DNA from: Bacillus ndiopicus
Lineage (GTDB): Bacteria > Bacillota > Bacilli > Bacillales_A > Planococcaceae
NCBI RefSeq assembly: GCF_000612805.1
Contig: NZ_HG964403.1
Location: 682,001-746,000 of the forward strand
Direction of reading: 5' to 3'
Length of the DNA stretch: 64,000 bases
Part shown: piece by piece, positions 55,802 to 62,786 of the stretch
Layout of the letters: every line of letters starts with the position of its first letter
Numbering within the stretch: position 1 is the stretch's first letter
The notes under the pieces: generated by a model
What the model was told of the DNA's origin: nothing
Seen by the model: only the letters and a program-made list of their open reading frames with translations
Database searches by the model: none
Program-made: the position numbers and the translations under genes

Positions 55802-56878
55802 ATGGAAGCCCTTTTCCGAATTTTAATTATCATTGCTTTTTTAGGCATTATATATTATTACGCAGGTCCTAATGCGAAGCAGCATGATCCATTAGAAGGA
55901 CCAAACACAGTGCAACAACCAATTTTGGAAGAAAAAGAAATTATAGATAATGGAGATACCTTAACGCGCCCTACTAAAGGTTTGTCAACGCATATAGGGG
56001 AATCGAGTAAGGAGATATTATCTACATATGGGCGACCTACCCGCATTGATAAATCGCCATTTAATTATAAATGGTGGGTCTATCATAATAAAGACGGATT
56101 TAAAATGTTTGGTATTGCCGATGATAAGGTGGTACAAGTTTATACAAATAGTCCAAATATGAATGTTGCTCCTTACGAAGTTGGACAAATGCTAGGAGAT
56201 ATATATCGTATGACGATTATTGAATCGGAAGTAACAGCACATATCGGTGATAACATCTATATGTTTGCAATGAATGATTATGATTTGCATAGTCGCATAT
56301 TAGTGAAATTTCAAGATATTTTTGCCCAGCTTTATATTGATACAGAAACTGAAAAACTAATTGGTATTCGGTTTTTAGATAAGGAGACACTTGTTACACA
56401 TAAGCCCTATGAGATGCAATTTATTGGGGAAGTAATTAATTCACCAGCTCCTTCATCTTTTAGTCAACTATATATTCATCAAGCAAACGCAGCACAACTT
56501 GCTGATTTAACAAATGTGTTTAGAGAGCAATATGGTTTGTTAGCATTAGTTAATGATTCAGCACTTAATGATTTGGCCATGGAGAATAGTGAAAATTTAT
56601 TTTTACAAAGTATGACAACACAGCAAACAGAGAGTAATGATATTTCATTAAAGGATCGCTTATCCGCTTTAGACATTCAATTTAAATCAGCTAGTGAAAT
56701 AACAGCAACAACTTATATTGATGCAATTGAGGCAATGCATGGCTGGTTAAACTCTAAAGAGCATCGAAAAGTATTGCTTGATGAAAGCTTTTCCCATATA
56801 GGTACTGGTGCGTATATGGATTACTACACACAAATATTAATAACAAAAAATAACCGAGATTTATCTGAGATACAGTAG
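55802..56878 (+). CDS. ylbC: CAP (SCP/PR-1) domain protein YlbC
   Basis: A 358-residue protein with an N-terminal membrane anchor (5-22), a CAP-associated N-terminal domain (about 58-200, with LSTHIGESSKEILSTYGRPT) and a C-terminal CAP domain (about 228-350, with NVFREQYGLLALVNDSALND, SENLF and GWLNSKEHRKVLLDESF). Such proteins act outside the membrane; function in Bacillus is unclear. AAGGAGG lies upstream of the ATG. Matches the B. subtilis position between ylbA and ylbF. Confidence 0.9.
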   Translation: MEALFRILIIIAFLGIIYYYAGPNAKQHDPLEGPNTVQQPILEEKEIIDNGDTLTRPTKGLSTHIGESSKEILSTYGRPTRIDKSPFNYKWWVYHNKDGFKMFGIADDKVVQVYTNSPNMNVAPYEVGQMLGDIYRMTIIESEVTAHIGDNIYMFAMNDYDLHSRILVKFQDIFAQLYIDTETEKLIGIRFLDKETLVTHKPYEMQFIGEVINSPAPSSFSQLYIHQANAAQLADLTNVFREQYGLLALVNDSALNDLAMENSENLFLQSMTTQQTESNDISLKDRLSALDIQFKSASEITATTYIDAIEAMHGWLNSKEHRKVLLDESFSHIGTGAYMDYYTQILITKNNRDLSEIQ

Positions 56879-56925
56879 CATTTATAGCTTCTTTTCATAA
56901 AGTAATGAAAAGGAGTGAACTGAAT

Positions 56926-58383
56926 GTGCAGCTAGCTGAATTGTTAAAAGATTGGCCATGTATCGTAAAAGGCTCGATTCGAGAGCAAGTAACAGGTATA
57001 GATGATTATGCCCAAAATATTCAGCAGGGTTATATATATGTGCTGCGAAAAGGGAAAAAATTCAATGGTAAGACGTTTTTACAGCAGGCTATTACTAATG
57101 GGGCAAGTGCTGTAGTTGTTGACGATGATACATTGCTCGATTTAAAACTAGCAATTCCGATTGTGTGGGTACCAAATAGCATGCAATTTTTATCATTTGC
57201 AAGTGCAAAGTTGCGGAATTTCCCTGCAGAAGCTTTAACAGTAGTTGCTGTCACAGGAACGAATGGTAAAACAACGGTGAGTCATTTTATTAGCCAGATG
57301 CTGCAAATGCAAGGTAAAAGCTGTGTCGTTATTGGTACGAATGGCGTGTTTTTAAATGGGGAGCGCTGGTTAACTTCCTACGAATCCTTGACGACATTAC
57401 AGGCGAAACAATTACAAGAAATATTTCAAATTGCTGTGCGCCAAGGTGTAGAATACGCAATTTTAGAAGCTTCTTCAATGGGATTAGCACACCATCGATT
57501 AGATGATTGTGCTATTGATGTCGGCATTTTTTTAAATTTATCAGCAGAGCATATTGAGGATCATGGTTCATTAGAAAACTATAAAAAGGCGAAACAAAGA
57601 CTAGCATTATTAGCAAAAAATATCGTTTTAAATGGAGACGACCCATTCAGTCGTTCAGTCGGAATAAACTTAAAGAAAAAAACAGTGTTATTTGGCTCAA
57701 AAGGACGAGTTGATATGCAATGGCAACTGTTAACTGAAAGCGAAGGACATAGCACATGCTGCCTACAGTACAAAGGTGAAGAGCATATATTTATATTGCC
57801 CTTTGTAGGAGAATTTCAAATTCAAAATATGATGGCGGCATTTGCTACATTGTATGTATTAAATTTCGATATAGCACAAGTTATTCATCAATGTTTGCAT
57901 TTAAGGCTACCAGAAGGGCGCATGCAGGAAATAAACAATGACAGGGGTTTGCGTATTATTATTGATTATGCTCACACACCAGCAGCCTTAAAGGCGGTAC
58001 TACAGGCATTAAAACAAGAGAAAGTTCGACTTGTTTTTAGTTGTGGTGGCGAGAGAGATAAAGAGAAAAGGCGTAAAATGGGAACAATCGCATCAACTTA
58101 CGCCTACAAAATTTATTTGACGACAGATAATTCGAGAAGCGAGAAACCTGCTGAAATTAATGCACAAATAAAAGCAGGCTTTTATAGTGAGCAGTTGTAT
58201 GAGGAAATCGAAGATAGAGCACAGGCGATTGAAAAAGCCATTCGTGAGGCACGAAAAGGAGACGTTGTGTTAATCGCTGGGAAAGGCCATGAGCAAACGC
58301 AAACAATCGGCTCTACAACAATTCCATTCTCAGATAAAGCATGTGCAGAAAATGCTTTGCGAATAACGGGCTCTATAGAATAA
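56926..58383 (+). CDS. MurE-family ligase (UDP-MurNAc-tripeptide synthetase-like)
   Basis: A 485-residue Mur ligase with the MurE domain order: UDP-binding N-domain, ATP loop GTNGKTT (111-117), the ENYKKAKQRL lysine region, and a C-terminal domain with GRMQEINNDRGLRIIIDYAH then TPAAL and LIAGKGHE. The amino-acid-specificity motif is DNSR (401-404), close to the DNPR of diaminopimelate-adding enzymes. The GTG at 56926 was chosen because AAAGGAG lies 10 nt upstream and MQLAELLKDW is a typical MurE start. It lies outside any division/cell-wall cluster, so it may be a second MurE-like enzyme. Confidence 0.85.
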   Translation: MQLAELLKDWPCIVKGSIREQVTGIDDYAQNIQQGYIYVLRKGKKFNGKTFLQQAITNGASAVVVDDDTLLDLKLAIPIVWVPNSMQFLSFASAKLRNFPAEALTVVAVTGTNGKTTVSHFISQMLQMQGKSCVVIGTNGVFLNGERWLTSYESLTTLQAKQLQEIFQIAVRQGVEYAILEASSMGLAHHRLDDCAIDVGIFLNLSAEHIEDHGSLENYKKAKQRLALLAKNIVLNGDDPFSRSVGINLKKKTVLFGSKGRVDMQWQLLTESEGHSTCCLQYKGEEHIFILPFVGEFQIQNMMAAFATLYVLNFDIAQVIHQCLHLRLPEGRMQEINNDRGLRIIIDYAHTPAALKAVLQALKQEKVRLVFSCGGERDKEKRRKMGTIASTYAYKIYLTTDNSRSEKPAEINAQIKAGFYSEQLYEEIEDRAQAIEKAIREARKGDVVLIAGKGHEQTQTIGSTTIPFSDKACAENALRITGSIE

Positions 58384-58435
58384 TAAAATGATTTGATTGT
58401 TTAATTTATTATCTAGGTGGTAACAAGTTAAACGT

Positions 58436-58476
58436 GGTGTCAGGAAATATGAGCTTGAGCTTCCTTTCCCGACACC
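58436..58476 (+). terminator. Hairpin downstream of the MurE-like gene
   Basis: GGTGTCAGGAAA (58436-58447) pairs with TTTCCCGACACC (58465-58476) with one wobble. A weak T-run (TATTTGTATTTT) follows. Arm sequence belongs to the dispersed TGTCAGGAAA family. Confidence 0.7.
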
Positions 58477-58484
58477 TATTTGTA

Positions 58485-58748
58485 TTTTATCTTGATTCAG
58501 CAAGTGTTTTCTGCGACGAGTAACCGCAGGAGCAGAAGTCTTTTTGTATCGAAAGCGAAGCGTCAGATACAGAAAACTCCCACCTCCACAGGTGGTGAGA
58601 TGAATGCTTATCTAGTCTTTGATTCAGTGGGTGTCCAAACACTCACCGAGAAAGAGGTACTCAGTCTAAGAACGCCAAGTCCTGTGGCAACGACTGAGTG
58701 ACCAACATCGTGTTGCCCTAAAGCTTCCGGCAGATGTCACAGATTTTT
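58485..58748 (+). repeat. Structured dispersed repeat element, copy A (most complete)
   Basis: About 264 bp with no supported gene but six hairpins in order: CTGCG/CGCAG (58511-58529), GTATC/GATAC (58546-58570), CCACCT/AGGTGG (58580-58595), GTGGGTGT/ACACTCAC (58627-58646), CTCAGTC/GACTGAG with inner GCCA/TGGC (58660-58698) and CAACA/TGTTG (58703-58715). Related sequence, including GTCTAAGAACGCCA and ATGTCACAGATTTT, recurs at 61.5-62.0 kb and in diverged form on the minus strand at 59.8 kb. The 73-codon frame at 58480-58701 is a by-product. It fills the 390-bp gap before the dehydrogenase gene. Confidence 0.8.
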
Positions 58749-58773
58749 AAAATAGAAAAGAGAGGGACTACAT

Positions 58774-59736
58774 GTGAAAAAGAAATTATTAATTACGCGC
58801 AAATTACCATCTCATATTATTGAGCCGTTACGCAATTATTATGATATTGCTGAATGGTCAGAGGAAGAGGCAATAATGCCACGTCAGAGATTACTAGCAT
58901 CAGTCAAGGATTGTGAGGCTCTTTGGGTAACATTAGCTGATAAAGTGGATGAAGAGCTTTTAGCACATGCACCAAATTTAAAAATAGTAAGTACATTATC
59001 AGTTGGGTTTAATAATATTGATGTGAGTGCACTGCACAGTAGAGATATTATAGCAACAAATACACCAGATGTATTAACAGACACAACCGCTGATTTAGTA
59101 TTTGCTCTATTATTAGCAACTGCTAGAAGAATTCCAGAGGCAGAGCGCTATTTACGTGAAGGACAATGGCAAGGGTGGTATCCACTACAGCTTGTAGGTA
59201 AAGATGTGGGTGGTGCAACAATTGGCATCATAGGTTTAGGACGAATTGGTCAAGCCGTAGCGAAACGAGCACTAGGCTTTAATATGAATGTGCTGTATTA
59301 TAATCGCAGCCGTAAAATTGCTAATGAGGAGCAGTATGGCTTTCAATTTAGGGAGTTTGAGGATGTATTAAAGGAGTCAGATTTTGTTGTGATTATGACG
59401 CCGTACAGCAAGGAAACAGAAGGGCTGATAGGTGCACGAGAGCTAGCGTTAATGAAAGATGATGCAATATTAATTAATGCTGCACGTGGAGGGATTGTCG
59501 ATGAAGACGCGCTATATCATGTACTGAAAGATGGTAAGCTATGGGCAGTTGGATTAGATGTTTTTGAACAAGAGCCTGTTGCTTTAAATCATCCGTTATT
59601 GACCTTGCCAAATGTTGTCGCCTTGCCACATATCGGCAGTGCTACTTTACAAACAAGGACAGCCATGATGAATTTAAATGTTCAAGCACTACTTGCGTAC
59701 GCACAAGGTCAGCAGGTGCTTAATCAAATCCATTAA
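58774..59736 (+). CDS. D-isomer-specific 2-hydroxyacid dehydrogenase (glycerate dehydrogenase-like)
   Basis: A 320-residue NAD(P)-dependent dehydrogenase with the nucleotide-binding GIIGLGRIGQAVAKRA (about 149-164) and catalytic residues Arg in NAARGGIVDEDAL, Glu in DVFEQEPV and His in LPHIGSAT. It resembles glyoxylate/hydroxypyruvate (D-glycerate) dehydrogenases. The GTG start follows GAGAGGG. It stands alone between two oppositely oriented copies of the structured repeat (58485-58748 and 59738-59928), an unusual setting. Confidence 0.92.
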   Translation: MKKKLLITRKLPSHIIEPLRNYYDIAEWSEEEAIMPRQRLLASVKDCEALWVTLADKVDEELLAHAPNLKIVSTLSVGFNNIDVSALHSRDIIATNTPDVLTDTTADLVFALLLATARRIPEAERYLREGQWQGWYPLQLVGKDVGGATIGIIGLGRIGQAVAKRALGFNMNVLYYNRSRKIANEEQYGFQFREFEDVLKESDFVVIMTPYSKETEGLIGARELALMKDDAILINAARGGIVDEDALYHVLKDGKLWAVGLDVFEQEPVALNHPLLTLPNVVALPHIGSATLQTRTAMMNLNVQALLAYAQGQQVLNQIH

Positions 59737-59737
59737 T

Positions 59738-59928
59738 TGCGTCCAGATTTTTTTCGAGCTGACTGTCAGAAGTTAATCTAAAATTGTCACGTTCTGTGAC
59801 AACGGTTAATTGCTTTACGCTAGGGCGTGTATTTTGATTCATTGAGTTTTTGTACACCCAATGAATTACAGAAAACAAAATAGCATTTATCCTACCACCT
59901 TTGGGGAGCTATTGAATCAAGATAAATC
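59738..59928 (-). repeat. Structured dispersed repeat element, copy B (diverged, inverted)
   Basis: Read on the minus strand it begins TTTATCTTGATTCA like copy A, continues AGGTGGTAGGATAAATGCT (copy A: AGGTGGTGAGATGAATGCT) and has the ATTCATTGGGTGT hairpin (59837-59866). It ends in GTCAGCTCGAAAAAAATC (59746-59763), an exact 18-nt match to copy C at 62002-62019. The CTGCGACGAG core is missing. Confidence 0.7.
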
Positions 59929-59955
59929 ATTCCAATTCCACAGAATCTATATTTC

Positions 59956-59964
59956 TGTTATGAT
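59956..59964 (+). promoter_or_regulatory. Extended -10 promoter of ylbF
   Basis: TGTTATGAT is an extended -10, 25 bp before the ylbF start codon. No good -35 was seen. Confidence 0.4.
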
Positions 59965-59988
59965 AATGACAGACTGGAGGAAAAAAGA

Positions 59989-60435
59989 ATGTTAATGACT
60001 TCTGAATGGGCATTTATTTTGGATGAAGCGGATGAGCTAAGCGCGATGATTCTTTCCTCAGAGCCCGTAAAAAGGCTGGAAGATGCATATAGAACAGTTT
60101 ATAAAGATGTTGAACTTGCTAATCAAATTCAAGCATTTGGGCGAATGAAGGAGCATTATGAGGACGTGCAACGCTTCGGTAAATATCACCCGGATTATCA
60201 TACAATAATGAAAAAAATACGTGAGCAAAAGCGAGCATTAGATCTTGATAATCGTATTGCTGCCTTAAAGCTTGCAGAAAATGATGTGCAGGATTTATTA
60301 GATGAGATCAGCTTAATCATTGGGCGCTCTGTATCTGAAGCGGTAAAGGTGCCGGTAAGTAATCCGTTCTTTAATAGCAGTACTAGTTGTGGCACAGGCT
60401 GTGGTACTGGTGGCAGTTGTTCTTGCTCAGCATAA
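59989..60435 (+). CDS. ylbF: YlbF/RicF, subunit of the Ric (Y) complex
   Basis: A 148-residue helical protein of the YlbF/YmcA group. In B. subtilis it forms the RicAFT complex, which carries [4Fe-4S] clusters and is needed for RNase Y-dependent mRNA maturation, competence, biofilm and sporulation. The Cys-rich tail has C134, C138, C144 and C146, in line with cluster binding. The helical core includes GKYHPDYHTIMKKIREQKRA. GGAGG lies 8 nt upstream of the ATG. Terminator follows. Confidence 0.93.
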   Translation: MLMTSEWAFILDEADELSAMILSSEPVKRLEDAYRTVYKDVELANQIQAFGRMKEHYEDVQRFGKYHPDYHTIMKKIREQKRALDLDNRIAALKLAENDVQDLLDEISLIIGRSVSEAVKVPVSNPFFNSSTSCGTGCGTGGSCSCSA

Positions 60436-60452
60436 GACAAGCTAAAATAAAT

Positions 60453-60499
60453 AAGGTGCATGAAATCAAGTTTTTCAATTTGATTTCATGCGCCTTTAT
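60453..60499. terminator. Terminator of ylbF
   Basis: AAGGTGCATGAAATCA (60453-60468) pairs with TGATTTCATGCGCCTT (60481-60496) with one wobble; T-runs are present on the plus side (TTATTTTTT). Confidence 0.85.
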
Positions 60500-60513
60500 T
60501 TTTTATAATCTTG

Positions 60514-61422
60514 CTAAGCCTCTTTATATTTTAAGAGTAAGGGTTGTGCCAAATCTGGGCGATCTGTAACAATACCTTGTGAGCCTGTACGTAATAAACG
60601 GCTCATCGCAACTAAATCATTTACTTCTTTAAAGAAAATAGCAACATTTAAACCATTTAAAAACTGCATAAATTTAGTTGAATCAAATGCAATAAGTGCT
60701 GATTTTGTTGGGATAGTAAATACATCTACCTTTGGGTTAAATAAATGCCCGAACTGGCTTGTAAAGGATGTATATGCTTTTGTAGCTTCCCCTTCACCAG
60801 CACCTAATATTATTTGGTTTTGTGCGTATAAATTAAAGCGCTCAATTTGTTCGTTATAAGCACTTGTAATTATAACCTGCGGGGCAAGATTGAACTCTTC
60901 AATAATGCGCCATAGTTTTGAAGGAATCAAGCTACCTTCATATGTGTCAGGACTATCTTGAATATTTAAAATAAATTTTTTATCTTGATATTTTTTGAAT
61001 ATTTCTTGTAGCGTTACAACGGAAATATGCTCATTTGCAAACGGCTTATGACCTTCTAAATCTTCAAATTTCTCACCAAAATTAATTTCTTGTAGCTCTG
61101 CTAATGTAAAATCTTTAACAAAGCCAATAGCAGTAGATGTACGTTCTAATGTTTCATCTGCGAAAAGGATAATTTCTTCATCTTTCGTTAAGCGTAAATC
61201 TACATAAAAGCCATCTACTCCTAATTCAGCAGATTTATCAAATGCTAAAATTGAATGTTCTGGGGCTAAATGTGCGCCTCCACGATGAGCAAAAATTAAT
61301 GGTCTACCTTGTAATAAATCTTTCGTTTGTCGTTTTTGTGGTTTTACTACGGCTTTAGAGCCTGCCCAAATTGCTGCACTCGCTGCAGCAATTGCAAGTG
61401 CAACTTTCGCTTTTTTCCCCAT
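60514..61422 (-). CDS. GDPD-like protein lacking catalytic residues
   Basis: A 302-residue protein with an N-terminal membrane anchor or signal (5-25) and a glycerophosphodiester phosphodiesterase-type TIM barrel. The first active-site His is kept (AHRGG, H46). The metal-ligand Glu of the E-x-D pair is Y73, the second catalytic His of the HD motif is A88, and the later Glu-x-Lys is Q155-D-S157. The final QGIVTDRPD is normal. With so many changes it is probably a pseudoenzyme or has a new activity. The ATG follows AGGAGG. It probably faces outside the membrane. Confidence 0.85.
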   Translation of the reverse strand: MGKKAKVALAIAAASAAIWAGSKAVVKPQKRQTKDLLQGRPLIFAHRGGAHLAPEHSILAFDKSAELGVDGFYVDLRLTKDEEIILFADETLERTSTAIGFVKDFTLAELQEINFGEKFEDLEGHKPFANEHISVVTLQEIFKKYQDKKFILNIQDSPDTYEGSLIPSKLWRIIEEFNLAPQVIITSAYNEQIERFNLYAQNQIILGAGEGEATKAYTSFTSQFGHLFNPKVDVFTIPTKSALIAFDSTKFMQFLNGLNVAIFFKEVNDLVAMSRLLRTGSQGIVTDRPDLAQPLLLKYKEA

Positions 61423-61490
61423 ATGTCTTCCTCCTCAGATTCTTCCTCAATCATTGTGAATTGAAAACAAATAAGCTGTATAGAGAATAT

Positions 61491-62028
61491 TTTATCTCAC
61501 ATTAACAGGCAGTATATTCTGCGACGAGTAACCGCAGAAGCTCTTTATCTGTATTAAAAGCAATGCAACAGATGCAGATACATGGTACCCACTGCAAAAC
61601 TTAGGTATAACAGAAAAGTTTTGGTGGGCGACGAATAGCCTGTAAAAGCTTGATTAGTGAGAGCTGACAATCAGTAGAGATGAAGTTAACTCAAGACGTA
61701 ACAGTTATATGCCAATTTACATCCTATGCATAAAAAATCCCTCTTTGATTGAAGCTTCACATTATCATAATAAGCCTATTAATGCTTATTATAGCTGAAA
61801 ATGTTACCTATTGTCTAAACTCTGTTGCTATCAAATTAGACATTTGGTATGCTTTTATCATGATTTAGACGAAAACTTCCACTGATAAAAAGGAACTTAG
61901 TCTAAGAACGCCACACGTGCACAGTGGAGTGACCAATGACCTATTGATCCGAAGCTTCAGGCAAATGTCACAGATTTTGAAAAGAGAACTGCACAGCGCA
62001 GGTCAGCTCGAAAAAAATCCTGACGTAA
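61491..62028 (+). repeat. Structured dispersed repeat element, copy C (expanded)
   Basis: Core hairpin TTCTGCGACGAGTAACCGC with its closing AGAA at 61518-61539, then about 350 bp of partly unrelated AT-rich sequence, then GTCTAAGAACGCCA (61900-61913), GAGTGACCA (61927-61935), a CAAT/ATTG hairpin, ATGTCACAGATTTT (61966-61979) and the terminal GTCAG-loop-CTGAC hairpin (62002-62024). It shares its order with copy A and its 3' end with copy B. It fills almost all of the 646-bp gap between the GDPD-like gene and ylbG. No gene was found inside. Confidence 0.7.
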
Positions 62029-62068
62029 GTTAGCCAAGGCGTAATTGACTTGGAAATGAGGGGAACTT

Positions 62069-62341
62069 ATGAACGAAAGACAGGGACTTATTGTTTATGT
62101 TAATCAATTGAAGCATGCCAAATCCTTACGTAAATATGGTCATGTTCATTATATCTCAAGAAAATTAAAATATGTCGTGATGTATTGTCAGCGCGAGGAT
62201 GTTGAGGCAACTAAAAATAAACTACAACGCCTTCCATTTGTGAAAGACGTTGTAGAATCATTTAGACCGTTTTTAAAAACGGAATTTGAAAATGCTAAGC
62301 CTGACAAAGCGAAGGAATACGATTACAAATCAGGTCTATAA
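62069..62341 (+). CDS. ylbG: UPF0298 family protein YlbG
   Basis: A 90-residue cytosolic protein matching YlbG/UPF0298, with GLIVYVNQLKHAKSLRKYG, VHYISRKLKYVVMYC and LPFVKDVVESFRPFLKTEFE. Function is unknown. AATGAGGGG lies 8 nt upstream of the ATG. Its last codons overlap the stop of the convergent minus-strand gene by 6 bp, so the two mRNAs have complementary 3' ends and no separate terminator was seen. Confidence 0.92.
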   Translation: MNERQGLIVYVNQLKHAKSLRKYGHVHYISRKLKYVVMYCQREDVEATKNKLQRLPFVKDVVESFRPFLKTEFENAKPDKAKEYDYKSGL

Positions 62342-62731
62342 TGCGTGCATAGCAGGGATATAGTGATTTAATCGTAAAATGCCAATTAAATATTGGTAAA
62401 ATAAAGCCGTTTCAGTAAAATCAGCGGAATGCTTCACTTCAAGATAGTGTAGTTGTTGATTTACGTGTTGGACACTCTGTTTAAAAATTTCTAAACGTTG
62501 TGTTGGTTTTTCCTCATTATAAGGAATCCCTTCACGGCATATGTAAATCGGCATGAATTTACTCTCTTGTGCTGGTTGTAATGCAACGGCAAGTGAGGCA
62601 TATGTTTTTCCTTCCTTCTGTGAAGTAAACACAAATGTGCGATGAATACGAGCTTTATTTGTATTAATTAACTCACAAAGCTCAAATACGTCGCCATAGC
62701 CTTGTCCTAACTCGATAAATTGTTGAATCAT
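62336..62731 (-). CDS. DUF7147-like conserved protein
   Basis: A 131-residue cytosolic protein with MIQQFIELGQGYGDVFELCE at the start and ALFYQYLIGILRLNHYIPAM at the end, the features of a Bacillales family (DUF7147) sometimes mislabelled methylthioribose kinase. It has no kinase motifs. AAAGGGTGTG lies upstream of the ATG. It is convergent with ylbG, overlapping by 6 bp. Function is unknown. Confidence 0.75.
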   Translation of the reverse strand: MIQQFIELGQGYGDVFELCELINTNKARIHRTFVFTSQKEGKTYASLAVALQPAQESKFMPIYICREGIPYNEEKPTQRLEIFKQSVQHVNQQLHYLEVKHSADFTETALFYQYLIGILRLNHYIPAMHAL

Positions 62732-62786
62732 TATAAGTCACACCCTTTCCACACATAATAGTATCATGATGCAGGAGGATGAGCAC

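Noticed and set aside
58480..58701. 73-codon open frame with a plausible length for a small protein
   Set aside because: It lies wholly inside the structured repeat element, has no ribosome binding site, and its codons coincide with hairpin arms.
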